Source of the DNA: Caballeronia temeraria
GTDB lineage: Bacteria > Pseudomonadota > Gammaproteobacteria > Burkholderiales > Burkholderiaceae
Assembly (NCBI RefSeq): GCF_001544795.2
Contig: NZ_FCOI02000003.1
Coordinates: 124,001 to 188,000 of the forward strand
Direction: 5' to 3'
Length of the DNA stretch: 64,000 nt
Positions within the stretch are counted from its first letter, which is position 1, and every line of letters begins with the position of its first letter. The position numbers and the translations under genes are program-made. Below are positions 16,264 through 26,079 of this stretch, in pieces. The notes beneath the pieces are model-generated. The model had not been told where the DNA came from. It ran no database searches and saw only the letters and a list, made by a program, of their open reading frames with translations.

Positions 16264-17313
16264 ATGACTGCGATTGCCCGCACTTCATACCGTGTGCGCG
16301 CCTTCTTCGGCGCGCCTGAAGCACGCCGCCTCCTTCGCACGCTGATGAGCTGCGCGATCAGCTACGCCGCCGCTCGACTCGCCGCGCTGCCCGAAGGATA
16401 TTGGGCGCTCATCACGACCCTCGTCATCGTGACGCAACCGAGCCTTACGCAGGCCGTCGATATCGCACGCGATCAGATCATCGGCGCATTCATCGGCGCA
16501 GTGGCGGGCGTGCTCGGCATCGTCGCGATGGAGCGCGGCGCGCCGCCGCTCGCCGTCTTCTCGGTCGCGCTCGTGCCGCTTGCCGCGTTGAGCGCAAAGC
16601 GGCCCGCGTTCAGGCTCGCATGCGTGACGCTCGTCATCGTCGTGCTGATACCCGCTGGACCGGGCTCCCCTTTCGAGCGGCCCATGCATCGCGTGCTGGA
16701 GATCCTGATCGGCGCGGCATCGTCGTTTGTCGTGTCGGCGCTTTGGCCCAATCGCGCGCTCACGTCGGCACATCGCTGCGTCGCCGATTCCTTGACGAGT
16801 CTGGGTCAGTTGATTGGTTTGTATCTGTCGGGAGAAAAGGACGAAGCCCTCGCGACGCGCCTGGAAACGCAAAGCACCGATGCGCAAAAAGCCTTCGACG
16901 ACGCTTTGAAGGAAGCCGAACGTGAACACATCATCGTGCTCGTGCAGAATCATCGCTCGGATGCCATCGACAAGGCCGCGCCTTTTCTGCGGCGCTTGCA
17001 TAGCGATGCGCTTTTTCTCGCGAAAGCGGTGTCACGCCTCGATCGCGAAACCTGCGCGGCGCGGCTGGGCACGACGGGTCGCGAACTACAGGCATTGTTC
17101 GAGACCCTCGCGAGCGTGCTCGCATCGAATCGTCAGGACGATGCGAAACTCGCGCGCGCACGCTCTGCGATGAACGAACTCAAGAGCATGCTCGCAACAC
17201 AGGAAGCGACGCACGGCGCGCAGGAAGTGGCGCAATTCGTGATCGGTCTGATCGTCGCGGATCTCGATGCGTTGATCGGCACGATCTATCCGTCGAAGGA
17301 ACAATCGGTCTAG
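16264..17313 (+). CDS. FUSC-family membrane protein (aromatic acid exporter-like)
   Basis: 349-residue protein. The N-terminal half has about five to six membrane helices with the FUSC/ArAE-type start (LMSCAISYAAARLAALPEGYWALIT, then LTQAVDIARDQIIGAFIGA). The C-terminal half is soluble and helical. Such proteins resemble the AaeB efflux pump and may expel aromatic acids. The start at 16264 gives the usual family length. Its stop codon overlaps the convergent aldolase stop by three bases. Confidence 0.75.
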   Translation: MTAIARTSYRVRAFFGAPEARRLLRTLMSCAISYAAARLAALPEGYWALITTLVIVTQPSLTQAVDIARDQIIGAFIGAVAGVLGIVAMERGAPPLAVFSVALVPLAALSAKRPAFRLACVTLVIVVLIPAGPGSPFERPMHRVLEILIGAASSFVVSALWPNRALTSAHRCVADSLTSLGQLIGLYLSGEKDEALATRLETQSTDAQKAFDDALKEAEREHIIVLVQNHRSDAIDKAAPFLRRLHSDALFLAKAVSRLDRETCAARLGTTGRELQALFETLASVLASNRQDDAKLARARSAMNELKSMLATQEATHGAQEVAQFVIGLIVADLDALIGTIYPSKEQSV

Positions 17314-18491
17314 CGTGAGAGACCGCGTGCATCGATCGGCCATATATCGGTCACGCGATCGCCTCGATAGCACACGTATTCGTCGTAGAGATTCACAGTC
17401 GGATCGCAATGGCCCGGCGGCAGTAGCAAACGCTTGCCGACGAGATCTGCAAAGTCGCCTTCGCTATCGCGCTGCGCTTGCAACATGCCGTGCTCGTCGT
17501 TCGCGGAGATATAGGTCAGCGCGGGCCCGGCGCTCGCATCGAGCCAGTTTGCGCAGCGCGGCAAGCCGGAATCCACGGCAAGTCCTTTCAGGCCGACATC
17601 GCATACGGCCATGCCAGGCCGCGTCGCGCTCATGACCGTCGACAGCACGAAAAGGCTGTGACGCCAGCGCATTTCGCCGCCCCAGCCGATGCCGCCATAG
17701 TCTCCATCCATGAACAGATATGAGCCGGGCTGCAGTTCGGTGAACACGCCGCTCGCGGCATCGAACTCGACTGTGCCCGTGCCGCCGCCCGTCACGACGC
17801 CGCAACGAACGCCACGCACATCGAGCGCGCGCACATAGTGTGCGGCGATATCGGCGGCGCGGTGTGCTTCGAGCTTGCGTGCGGTCCAGTCCGCGACGTG
17901 CTGAATGCCGCCGTGATACGCCTGCAGTCCTGCGAAGCGCAGTGCGCTCCGGGCCGCAATACCGTCGACGAGCGCGAGCAGCGCATCTTCGCTCGTTACG
18001 CCGCAGCGATGTTGCCCGGCATCGACTTCCGGCAGCACGTCGATGGTGACGCCCGCACGCGCCGCTGCGTCGCCGAGTGCCTGCACTTGCGGCAACGCAT
18101 CCACGCATACCGAAAGACGCACGTGCGATGCGAGTTCGACGGCCATCGCGAGTTTGTCCGCGCCAACGAATTCGTTGCTGACATGGATGCTCTCGATGCC
18201 CGCCGCCGCGAACGGATAAGCCTCCGACAGCTTCTGACAGCACACGCCGACCGCACCCGCCCCGATCTGACGTTTCGCGATCTCGCTGGACTTGTGCGCC
18301 TTCGCATGCGGGCGCAACGCGACGCCATGACGTGCCGCAAATGCTGCCATCGCGGCGAGGTTGGCGTCGAAAGCGTCGAGATCGATCGTGAGGGATGGCG
18401 TGGCGACCGATGCGAGCGAGTCGCCCACGCGGGCGGCGGGTGGAGGTGCGAGCGTCATGGCGGGCCGTGTCGATAAAGTTGGATCAGGCAT
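17310..18491 (-). CDS. DSD1-family PLP enzyme (D-threonine / 3-hydroxyaspartate aldolase-like)
   Basis: 393-residue fold-type III PLP enzyme. The Schiff-base lysine is in RPHAKAHKS (Lys64). A metal site typical of D-threonine aldolase and beta-hydroxyaspartate aldolase (BhcC) is visible near the C-terminus (LLPPGHCDPTVNLYDEY). Expected reaction is retro-aldol cleavage of a beta-hydroxy amino acid to an aldehyde or glyoxylate plus glycine. It is last in the long minus-strand run headed by a BhcA-like aminotransferase, which supports a glyoxylate/glycine role. D-serine dehydratase activity is the main alternative. The start could be the ATG 33 bases downstream. Confidence 0.78.
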   Translation of the reverse strand: MPDPTLSTRPAMTLAPPPAARVGDSLASVATPSLTIDLDAFDANLAAMAAFAARHGVALRPHAKAHKSSEIAKRQIGAGAVGVCCQKLSEAYPFAAAGIESIHVSNEFVGADKLAMAVELASHVRLSVCVDALPQVQALGDAAARAGVTIDVLPEVDAGQHRCGVTSEDALLALVDGIAARSALRFAGLQAYHGGIQHVADWTARKLEAHRAADIAAHYVRALDVRGVRCGVVTGGGTGTVEFDAASGVFTELQPGSYLFMDGDYGGIGWGGEMRWRHSLFVLSTVMSATRPGMAVCDVGLKGLAVDSGLPRCANWLDASAGPALTYISANDEHGMLQAQRDSEGDFADLVGKRLLLPPGHCDPTVNLYDEYVCYRGDRVTDIWPIDARGLSR

Positions 18492-18551
18492 CGATCATAG
18501 CGCTGCATTCTGCATGATGAATGCATAAAACCATTCGCTCGCGCTTTGCAC

Positions 18552-19796
18552 TCATGCCGGGACGTCCGTTTCCAGAATCGCGCCTTCGTCCTTGAGCGCC
18601 TGGATGCGGGCCTCGTCGAAGCCGTATTCCTCCAGCACTTCGCCGGTGTGCTGCCCGAGCAGCGGCGCAGGACGCGAAGCCTTCGTGCATCCCTCGGAGA
18701 AGTGGATCGGCAAGCCGATGCCGCGCATCGGGCCTGCGAGCGGATGCGCCGTTTCGACGATCATCCCGCGCGCGATCGCCTGTTCATGCGAGGACGCTTC
18801 CGGCACGCTCAGCACCGCGCCGCTCGGCAAGCCGATCCGGTCGAACGAAGCGAGCCATTCGTCTGTCGTGCGTTCGACGAGACGCCTGGTCAGTATCTCG
18901 ACGAGCGCGTCGCGATGCTTCAGGCGACCCGCATTGGTCTGGAAGCGCTCATCATCCGCGAGACCCGGAATGTTCAACACGCCGACGAGACGCTCGTAGT
19001 TGCTCTGATTCGCCGCGCCGATGTTGACCCAGCCATCTTGCGTGCGAAATGCCTGATACGGTGCGCTCGTCGGATTGGCCGAGCCGGCTTTCGGCAACAC
19101 GGTGCCATCCGCGAAGTAATTGGCGAAGGCCCAGTACATTTGCTGCAGGCCGGCTTCGAAGAGCGACGTGTCGACCATCTGCCCGAGTCCCGTTGCCTGC
19201 TTTCTCGCATAGGCCGCGCTGATGCCCAGCGCCGCCAGAATGCCGGCATTGATATCGGTGACGGGCGAGCCCGCCTTGATCGGTGCCTGCCCCGGCTCGC
19301 CGGTCATGCTCATCAGACCGCTCAACCCTTGGGCGATGAGATCGAAGCCGCCCTTGTCGGCCATCGGTCCGCTTCTGCCATAGCCCGATATCGCGCAATA
19401 GATGAGACCCGGGTTCACCGTCTTGAGCGCTTCGTAGCCCATGCCGAGCTTTTCCATCGTGCCGCGCCGATAGTTCTCCGTCACGACATCCGCGCTCGCC
19501 AGCATTTTTCGCAGCACTTCCTTGCCGCCGTCCGTCTTCAGATTGAGCGCGATGCCGCGCTTGTTGCGGTTCACGATCATGAACGACGCGGATTCGCCGC
19601 TCGGCAGAATAGGCGCGAAACGGCGGCAATCGTCGCCATTGGGGATCTTCTCGACCTTGATGACGTCGGCGCCCATGTCCGCGAGCATCATGCCGCAGAT
19701 CGGTCCCGACATGATGTGCGCGAGCTCGATCACGCGCATGCCTTCAAGCGGTCCCGCACCAGCCGTTGCCGCCGCCGCAGCGTTAGTGTCTGACAT
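18552..19796 (-). CDS. Family III CoA-transferase (CaiB/BaiF)
   Basis: 414-residue formyl-CoA-transferase-like enzyme that moves CoA between carboxylic acids. The N-terminus (GMRVIELAHIMSGPICGMMLADMGADVIKVEK) is diagnostic. The catalytic Asp is in SPVTDINAGILAALG. The C-terminal PGQAP and PRPAPLLGQHTGEVLEEYG segments are family-typical. It begins one base after the enoyl-CoA hydratase stop, so the two are translated together and probably activate and then hydrate the same acid. Confidence 0.9.
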   Translation of the reverse strand: MSDTNAAAAATAGAGPLEGMRVIELAHIMSGPICGMMLADMGADVIKVEKIPNGDDCRRFAPILPSGESASFMIVNRNKRGIALNLKTDGGKEVLRKMLASADVVTENYRRGTMEKLGMGYEALKTVNPGLIYCAISGYGRSGPMADKGGFDLIAQGLSGLMSMTGEPGQAPIKAGSPVTDINAGILAALGISAAYARKQATGLGQMVDTSLFEAGLQQMYWAFANYFADGTVLPKAGSANPTSAPYQAFRTQDGWVNIGAANQSNYERLVGVLNIPGLADDERFQTNAGRLKHRDALVEILTRRLVERTTDEWLASFDRIGLPSGAVLSVPEASSHEQAIARGMIVETAHPLAGPMRGIGLPIHFSEGCTKASRPAPLLGQHTGEVLEEYGFDEARIQALKDEGAILETDVPA

Positions 19797-19797
19797 G

Positions 19798-20580
19798 TCA
19801 ACGTCCCTTGAATTGCGGTTTGATCTTGTCGAGGAAGGCCTGATAGCCGGCGCGGAAGTCGTCGGTGCCGAAGCACGCGAAGCCTTCGTCCCGCTCTTCG
19901 GCTGTGAGCGGTGCAGGGTCCATCACACGGCGCACGAACTGCTTGTGCCAGCGTGCGACGAGCGGCGCGCCATCCGCAATGCGCCGCGCGGTTTCGTATG
20001 CATGCGCCGTCACTTCCCCATCTGCGACGACGCGCGTGACCAGCCCTTTCGCCAACGCTTCCTTCGCGTCGAAGATGCGGCCTTCGAGAAGAATCTCGAG
20101 CGCAACGGCGGGCCCCGCCAGACGCACGAGCCCTTCCATTTCCGCATGCGCCATCACGAGGCCGAGATTCTTGATGGGCACGCCGAAGCGGCTCGACTCG
20201 CCGCAAATGCGCAGATCGCACATTGCCGCAATTTCGAGGCCGCCGCCGACGCAGATGCCATGAATCATCGCGACGATCGGATGTCGGCACTCGCGTAATG
20301 CATGCAAAGTGCGATGCATGATCGCGCCATATGCGCGCGCCTGCTCGACATTCGAGCGGTCCGTGCGAAATTCCCCGATGTCGTTGCCCGGCGAGAACGC
20401 CTTGTCGCCCGCGCCGCGCAATACGATGCAGCGCAGCGTGTCGTCGCCGGACAGCGTCTCGATAGTCTCTCCGAGCGAGCGCCACAAGTGTTTCGTCATC
20501 GCGTTGAGCTTCTCGGGCCGGTCGATCACGACCGTCGCGACATCGCCGTCGCGCTCGATCAGGATGGATGGTTCCGCCAC
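19798..20580 (-). CDS. Enoyl-CoA hydratase/isomerase family protein
   Basis: 260-residue crotonase-fold enzyme. Oxyanion-hole segments are visible (GAGDKAFSPGNDIGEF and IHGICVGGGLEIAAMCDLRI). I prefer the GTG at 20580, which has GGAGG four bases upstream; an ATG at 20607 has no such signal. It is coupled to the downstream CoA-transferase. Adds water to, or isomerises, an unsaturated acyl-CoA; the acid is unknown. Confidence 0.85.
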   Translation of the reverse strand: MAEPSILIERDGDVATVVIDRPEKLNAMTKHLWRSLGETIETLSGDDTLRCIVLRGAGDKAFSPGNDIGEFRTDRSNVEQARAYGAIMHRTLHALRECRHPIVAMIHGICVGGGLEIAAMCDLRICGESSRFGVPIKNLGLVMAHAEMEGLVRLAGPAVALEILLEGRIFDAKEALAKGLVTRVVADGEVTAHAYETARRIADGAPLVARWHKQFVRRVMDPAPLTAEERDEGFACFGTDDFRAGYQAFLDKIKPQFKGR

Positions 20581-20627
20581 ATCGCCTCCGTGAATTGAAT
20601 GCTGCATGCTGAATGCGTTATTCGATT

Positions 20628-20658
20628 CGGTTCAATGCATTCAAAATGCATTGAACCG
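20628..20658. promoter_or_regulatory. Perfect 31-base inverted repeat upstream of the enoyl-CoA hydratase gene
   Basis: CGGTTCAATGCATT (20628-20641) and AATGCATTGAACCG (20645-20658) are exact reverse complements around CAA. It lies 14 bases after the MFS stop and 48 before the hydratase start, both on the minus strand. With no U-tract it looks more like an operator for an internal promoter than a terminator. It also contains the AATGCATT word seen in other gaps of the window. Confidence 0.6.
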
Positions 20659-20672
20659 CTGCGTCCGCCGGA

Positions 20673-21962
20673 TCACACGAATTTGCGCGCGTCCGCCGGG
20701 TCTTTCGTTTCCTCGTCGACTTCGAGCGCGCGATCCGGGCGCATCGTGAACGAGAGGATGATGCCGACGGCCATCAGGATCATCGAAACGGTGAACGGCA
20801 GGTTCCAGTTGCCCGTCCGGTCGATCAGCCAGCCGCCGACGACCGGGCTGATGATCGCCGCCAGCGCCGAACCGGAATTCATGATGCCGGCCGCGGTGCC
20901 CGAATGCTTCGGCGCGATATCCATCGGCACGGACCACATCGGACCGATCGTCATCTCGTTGAAGAAGAAGCCGCCTGAGAGACACACAGCCGCGAGCGTG
21001 ATGGAGATGTCGGAAACCAGCATGATCGGCGCGAGCGACAGCAGCGTCAGCAACATGCACACGCCGACCATCACGTTGCGTGCAAGGCGAACGTTGCCGC
21101 TCTTTCTGAGGATGCGGTCAGTAAGCGAACCGCCGAGCCAGTCGCCGAGCACGCCCGCGAAGAACACACCCGACGCGAACAGTGCCGACTTGCCGAGCTG
21201 CATGTGATAGCTATGCAGGAAGTACTGCGGAATCCAGCCGAGAAAGAGCCACAGCACCCAGCCATAGCAGAAGTACACAGCCGTCACGGGCGCCATGCGG
21301 CCGAGCAGCGTGCGCCACGGCACCGGGGTGCGTTGCTTCACGCCCGAATAGGTCGCGAGCGTCGCGCATTCGCTTTCCGTGATGCCCGGATGATCGCGCG
21401 GGTTATCGCGGAAGTAGAAGACCCACGCCAGCGCCCACAGAAAGCTGATGATCCCGGTAATGATGAACGCGCCACGCCAGCTCGTCGCGACCATCAGCCA
21501 GACGATCAGCGGCGGGGCCACTGCATTGCCGATTCGTGATGCTGCATGCGTAATGCCTTGTGCAAAACCGCGCTGATCGGCGGGCATCCAGTTGGACATT
21601 GCGCGCGTCGCGGTCGGGAAGGTCGCGCCTTCGCCGAGGCCGAGCAGCACGCGCGCCACGATCAACGACACGAAGCCGCCTGCGAGACCGGTCAGCACAG
21701 TGGCGCCCGCCCAGATGATGGCGCATAGCGCTAGCGTGCGGCGCGGCCCGAAGCGGTCGCCCACCCATCCGCCGATGATCTGAAACACGAGATACGGATA
21801 CGCGAATGCGGAAAACACGAAGCCGACCTGCGTGTGCGAGAGGCCCAGTTCCGCGCCGAACTGGGCCGCCGCCGTACTGACATTGACCCGGTCGATATAG
21901 GTGATGAAATACATCGCGCATAGCAGCAGCAGAACGCGCGTGGTGGCTCGACGGAACATCAT
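20673..21962 (-). CDS. MFS transporter (anion:cation symporter type)
   Basis: 429-residue, 12-helix permease. It starts with the ACS-family pattern (YFITYIDRVNVSTAAAQFGAELGLS) and has the loop 2-3 motif GWVGDRFGPRR. These carry organic acids such as glucarate, galactonate or tartrate. AAGGAG sits just before the ATG pair. It lies inside the catabolic run, so it probably imports the acid processed by the neighbouring CoA enzymes and dehydrogenase. Confidence 0.88.
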   Translation of the reverse strand: MMFRRATTRVLLLLCAMYFITYIDRVNVSTAAAQFGAELGLSHTQVGFVFSAFAYPYLVFQIIGGWVGDRFGPRRTLALCAIIWAGATVLTGLAGGFVSLIVARVLLGLGEGATFPTATRAMSNWMPADQRGFAQGITHAASRIGNAVAPPLIVWLMVATSWRGAFIITGIISFLWALAWVFYFRDNPRDHPGITESECATLATYSGVKQRTPVPWRTLLGRMAPVTAVYFCYGWVLWLFLGWIPQYFLHSYHMQLGKSALFASGVFFAGVLGDWLGGSLTDRILRKSGNVRLARNVMVGVCMLLTLLSLAPIMLVSDISITLAAVCLSGGFFFNEMTIGPMWSVPMDIAPKHSGTAAGIMNSGSALAAIISPVVGGWLIDRTGNWNLPFTVSMILMAVGIILSFTMRPDRALEVDEETKDPADARKFV

Positions 21963-22227
21963 CGTCTCCTTGTTGGCCGCGTGCGTGCATCGACGCGCCC
22001 GAATGTCGGGCGGCGACCGATATCACGGCATGCGGAACTTCACGTGAATACGTCGGATGAGGATTGCGGCTCGATATGAGCCTGCGTGTTTGAGCCTGTC
22101 TATTGCGTTCTGCGGCGCAGCTTGCGTATGCGTGGTTTGCGCGGTGATGTCATCGTTCGTCTCCTGGTCGCGGCTCGTTCGTGTCCGCTGTTTTGCTTCG
22201 GTGAATGAAACTCTCGTCTTGCTGTCG

Positions 22228-25200
22228 TCAATCCTTTGCGTCGAGGGCCATCGCGAGCACGCGCGCGACATGCAGCGCCTCTCTTTGCGCGCCATCCGCG
22301 ATCTGATGACGGCAACTCGTGCCGTCCGCCACGATCAGCGCATCGCTTGCGGCACGCACTTCAGGGAGCAAGGACATCTCCGCCATCGCCTGCGATGCGT
22401 CGTAATGCTCCGCTTCATAACCGAAGCTGCCCGCCATGCCGCAGCATGACGATTCGATCGTCTTCACATCGAGCCCTGGAATCCAGCCGAGTACCTCTTC
22501 GATGGGACGCACGGCATCGAATGCCTTTTGATGGCAATGGCCATGCAATAGCGCTTTCGGCCGATCCAATGTTTTCAGCTTCAATTGCAATCGCCCCGCC
22601 GCGTCTTCTCGCACGAGAAATTCTTCGAACAAGAACGATGCTTGCGACAGCTTGCGCGCGGCATCGCCATAGCCATAACCGAGGAACTCATCGCGTAACG
22701 AAAGCAGGCACGAAGGTTCGAGACCCAGGATCGCGACGCCGCGCTCGACATACGGCATGAGCGCATCGAGTGCACGGCGCGCTTCGGTCTTCGCTTCATC
22801 GACGAGACCCGCTGATAGAAACGTGCGTCCGCAACACAGCGGTCGTTCGCCCGCCTTCACGTTCAGATGGACCGCGTAGCCCGCCGCTTCGAGTACCCGT
22901 TTTGCAGCGCGCGCATTCTCGGGCTCCATATAGTTGTTGAACGTGTCGACGAACAGCAGAACTTCCTTGGTCGCAGAAGCAATTGGTTGCACCGAAGCAT
23001 CCGCGAGAAACGATCTCGTGAAGCACGGGAATGCTCGTTGCGGTGCGAGGCCGAGCTTGGACTTGAGCCAGCGCGCAACGCGCGGCATATTGGTTTCGAA
23101 TGCGTTCGACAGCGCGGGCATACGGCTCGCATATGGCGCGTAGCGCGGCAGAAACGCGATCAGCCGCTCACGCAAACGCACACCATGACGTTCTGTCCAT
23201 GCGGCACGCGCCTCGATCTTGATGCGCGCCATGTCGACGCCCGTCGGGCAATCGCGCTTGCATCCCTTGCACGACACGCACAGATCGAGCACGTCCTTCA
23301 CATCCTGACTCGCGAGCCCGTCGTCGCCCAACTGTCCCGACAATGCGAGCCGCAATGTATTTGCGCGGCCACGCGTGAGATGCTGCTCGTCCTTCGTGAT
23401 GCGATAGCTCGGGCACATCGTGCCTGCATCGAACTTGCGGCAATGGCCGTTGTTGTTGCACATCTCGACCGCTTTCGCGAGGCCGCCCGACGAATCGCCA
23501 CCCGATCCCGGCGCGCCCTGCTCGCCCGTCAATGGATCACGCGTAACGTTCCAGGCGGACCAGTCGAGATGCGGCGTCAAAGCGCGCTCGCGATAGGAAG
23601 GCGGAAAGCGAAAGTTGCGCGCATCGTCCATCTTCGGCGGAGCCACGATGCGATCGGGGCTCATCCGGTTCTCGGGATCGAAGAGCTGCTTGATCTCGCG
23701 AAACGCCTCGTTGATGCGCGGTCCGTATTGCCATGCGACCCATTCGCCGCGACACAAGCCATCGCCGTGCTCACCCGAAAATGCGCCCTTGTATTCGCGC
23801 ACCATCTCAGCGGCTTCCTCCGCGATCGCGCGCATCTTGACGGCCCCGTCGCGGCGCATATCAAGAATCGGCCTCACATGCAGCGTGCCGACGCTCGCAT
23901 GCGCATACCACGTACCCTCGGTTTCGTGCTTCCTGAAGACCTCCGTCAATCGACTCGTGTACTCCGCGAGATGTTCGAGCGGCACCGCGCAATCTTCGAT
24001 GAAGGACACCGGCTTGCCATCGCCCTTCATGCTCATCATGATGTTGAGGCCGGCCTTACGTACTTCCCACAGTGCCTTTTGCGGACCGGCATCGGGCATC
24101 TGCACGACCGATCCCGGCAAGCCCAGATCGCTCATCAACTCGACGAGTTGCGCAAGCTTTGCCAGTTGCACATCGCGATCCGTGCCCGCGAATTCGACGA
24201 GCAGGATCGCTTCCGGCTCGCCAACCAACGCCTTTTCGATGACGGACCGGAACGCGGGATTCGACATCGCGAGATCGATCATCGTGCGATCGACCAGCTC
24301 CACCGCCACCGGTCCAAGCTTCACGATGTGCTGCGTCATGTCCATCGCATCGTAGAAGCTCGGGAAGTTCACGACGCCGAGCGTCTTGTGCGAAGGCAGC
24401 GGCGCGAGCGTCAATGTCAGTTGACGGCTGAACGCGAGCGTGCCTTCAGAACCGACCAGCAGGTTCGCAAGATTCGGCTCGCCGTCGCTGCTGAAGGCGA
24501 GCGGGCTCTGACAGTCGAAGAGATCGAGGTTATAGCCCGCCACGCGCCGCAGCACCTTCGGGATGCGTTCGCGCATTTCCTGTTGCTCGCGCATCGCAAT
24601 GCCGCGCACGCCGTCGACGAGATCGCGCGTGCGTACATCGGTCGTCATCGACGAGAGCTTGCCGAAACGCGTTTCGTGTCCATCGGCGAGGATCGCGTCG
24701 ATTGCGTCGACGTTATGCACCATGATCCCGTATTCCATCGATCGCGAGCCGCACGAGTTGTTGCCGGCCATCCCGCCGATCGTACACTGCGCGCTCGTCG
24801 ATACGTCGACCGGAAACCAGAGACCATGCGGCTTGAGCCACGCATTCAGATGATCGAGCACGACGCCCGGCTCGACCGTCACCGTGCGCGCCTCCTTGTC
24901 GAAATGAACGATGTTGTTGAGCCACTTCGTCGTGTCGATGACGAGCGCCTCGCCCACCGTCTGCCCGCATTGGCTCGTGCCCGCGCCGCGTGCAAGCACG
25001 CTCGCATGGCTGTCGCGAGCGATCTGCAACGCGAGGCGCAAGTCGTCCTGATCCTTCGGCACGACGACGCCGAGCGGCATGATCTGGTAGATCGATGCAT
25101 CGGTGGCATAGCGCCCGCGCGATGCGCGATCGAACAACACGTCGCCCTTCAACTCGCGTTGCAGTCGCGACTGCAGCGGCGTCGGCGTGGACGCAGCACG

Positions 25201-25260
25201 CGCTGAAGCGGGCATCAGATGGATCGGCTTGACGAGCCGGTCGGTGGGGGAATTGAGCAT
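22228..25260 (-). CDS. FAD-linked 2-hydroxy-acid dehydrogenase with Fe-S and CCG domains (YdiJ-like)
   Basis: 1010-residue membrane-associated oxidoreductase. Residues about 55-190 are a PCMH-type FAD-binding domain (VLARGAGTSQCGQTVG) and 240-540 the FAD-oxidase C-terminal domain. About 620-700 holds ferredoxin-like clusters (CVSCKGCKRDCPTGVDMARIK). The last third is a pair of CCG domains (PLCCGRTFLSAGL and SSCCGMAGSFGYE), as in glycolate and D-lactate dehydrogenases. The size and domain order match E. coli YdiJ, a D-2-hydroxyglutarate dehydrogenase. The true substrate here is unknown; a D-2-hydroxy acid oxidised to a 2-oxo acid is the safe statement. No strong Shine-Dalgarno decides the start. 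Confidence 0.85.
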   Translation of the reverse strand: MLNSPTDRLVKPIHLMPASARAASTPTPLQSRLQRELKGDVLFDRASRGRYATDASIYQIMPLGVVVPKDQDDLRLALQIARDSHASVLARGAGTSQCGQTVGEALVIDTTKWLNNIVHFDKEARTVTVEPGVVLDHLNAWLKPHGLWFPVDVSTSAQCTIGGMAGNNSCGSRSMEYGIMVHNVDAIDAILADGHETRFGKLSSMTTDVRTRDLVDGVRGIAMREQQEMRERIPKVLRRVAGYNLDLFDCQSPLAFSSDGEPNLANLLVGSEGTLAFSRQLTLTLAPLPSHKTLGVVNFPSFYDAMDMTQHIVKLGPVAVELVDRTMIDLAMSNPAFRSVIEKALVGEPEAILLVEFAGTDRDVQLAKLAQLVELMSDLGLPGSVVQMPDAGPQKALWEVRKAGLNIMMSMKGDGKPVSFIEDCAVPLEHLAEYTSRLTEVFRKHETEGTWYAHASVGTLHVRPILDMRRDGAVKMRAIAEEAAEMVREYKGAFSGEHGDGLCRGEWVAWQYGPRINEAFREIKQLFDPENRMSPDRIVAPPKMDDARNFRFPPSYRERALTPHLDWSAWNVTRDPLTGEQGAPGSGGDSSGGLAKAVEMCNNNGHCRKFDAGTMCPSYRITKDEQHLTRGRANTLRLALSGQLGDDGLASQDVKDVLDLCVSCKGCKRDCPTGVDMARIKIEARAAWTERHGVRLRERLIAFLPRYAPYASRMPALSNAFETNMPRVARWLKSKLGLAPQRAFPCFTRSFLADASVQPIASATKEVLLFVDTFNNYMEPENARAAKRVLEAAGYAVHLNVKAGERPLCCGRTFLSAGLVDEAKTEARRALDALMPYVERGVAILGLEPSCLLSLRDEFLGYGYGDAARKLSQASFLFEEFLVREDAAGRLQLKLKTLDRPKALLHGHCHQKAFDAVRPIEEVLGWIPGLDVKTIESSCCGMAGSFGYEAEHYDASQAMAEMSLLPEVRAASDALIVADGTSCRHQIADGAQREALHVARVLAMALDAKD

Positions 25261-25314
25261 CGTCGCTGTCGGTGAGTGCCAGGTCCGTGTGCGGTATCTG
25301 ACCTTATGAATGCG

Positions 25315-26079
25315 TTATGCGAAATGCATTTCGACGGCAGGCAAGCCTTCGATGGTGCCCACCGCCGTGCCCAATGCAGCAGGAAAGGCGATGCCGGTGT
25401 ATGAACCCGCCGTCAGCACGGTCCCGCGTTCGACCGCGAGCCCGCGTGACACGCTGTGATTCACCGTCCATGCGAGCAGCCTCCGTGGATCGCCCGCCGG
25501 ATTCGCCGGAACGCCCTCGAAGAGCGGCGCACCATCGAAGGTGAACGTCATCGCGGGCGATACGAACGGAAACGCCGTGTCGTAAGGCACGCCCTCGCCC
25601 ACGATCAACGCGCCGTGATTCTGCAAGTCGGCGAGCTGCCACGGCTTCTCGACGTCGGGCCACGCGGCGAAGCGGCTCGCCACCACTTCGATGGCCGCAT
25701 GCACCGACTCGATTGCGGCGATCACGTCTTCATCGCTGTATGGCCCGCTGTTCGCGTCGAAGCGCCGGCCGAGCCGGAACGCTACTTCGAGTTCGAGACC
25801 GGCCTTGCCGAACGACTGCATCGAAAGACGCGCGCCGGTTTTATGCATGCCATCGGCGGGAAGAGGTGCGCCGTGGATCGGGCCGACGTGCGTCTTGGCG
25901 CCCACCTTCCATCCGCCGATATCCGCGTTCAGCGCGCGTAGCGTCGCTTCCTGCGCGGCGTAGGCATCGTCGGCATCTGCCGGGCGCGTGTCTTCGGGCA
26001 ATACGTCGAGCTTCGCGCGATGCCCGCGCGCCTCGACGAACAACAGTGCGAGCGCGTCGACGTCGAAACCGGCGCTCAT
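25315..26079 (-). CDS. 2-keto-4-pentenoate hydratase / fumarylacetoacetase-fold hydratase
   Basis: 254-residue enzyme resembling MhpD/HpcG hydratases. Visible family segments are GGWKVGAKT near residue 54, GLELEVAFRLGRRF near 90, and the C-terminal GTVLTAGSYTGIAFPAALGTAV. It adds water to a 2-oxo-4-enoic acid or acts as a decarboxylase-type relative. Its ATG overlaps the aminotransferase stop as ATGA, so the two are coupled. The open frame extends upstream through the aminotransferase, but the overlap start gives the normal family length. Confidence 0.8.
   Translation of the reverse strand: MSAGFDVDALALLFVEARGHRAKLDVLPEDTRPADADDAYAAQEATLRALNADIGGWKVGAKTHVGPIHGAPLPADGMHKTGARLSMQSFGKAGLELEVAFRLGRRFDANSGPYSDEDVIAAIESVHAAIEVVASRFAAWPDVEKPWQLADLQNHGALIVGEGVPYDTAFPFVSPAMTFTFDGAPLFEGVPANPAGDPRRLLAWTVNHSVSRGLAVERGTVLTAGSYTGIAFPAALGTAVGTIEGLPAVEMHFA

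Noticed and set aside
20628-20658. Intrinsic terminator for the MFS gene
   Set aside because: The stem is strong but no U-tract follows on the minus strand; an operator is the better reading.
22867-25206. 779-codon plus-strand open frame opposite the FAD/Fe-S dehydrogenase
   Set aside because: Arg/His-rich product without any domain; the opposite strand has unmistakable FAD and CCG motifs.
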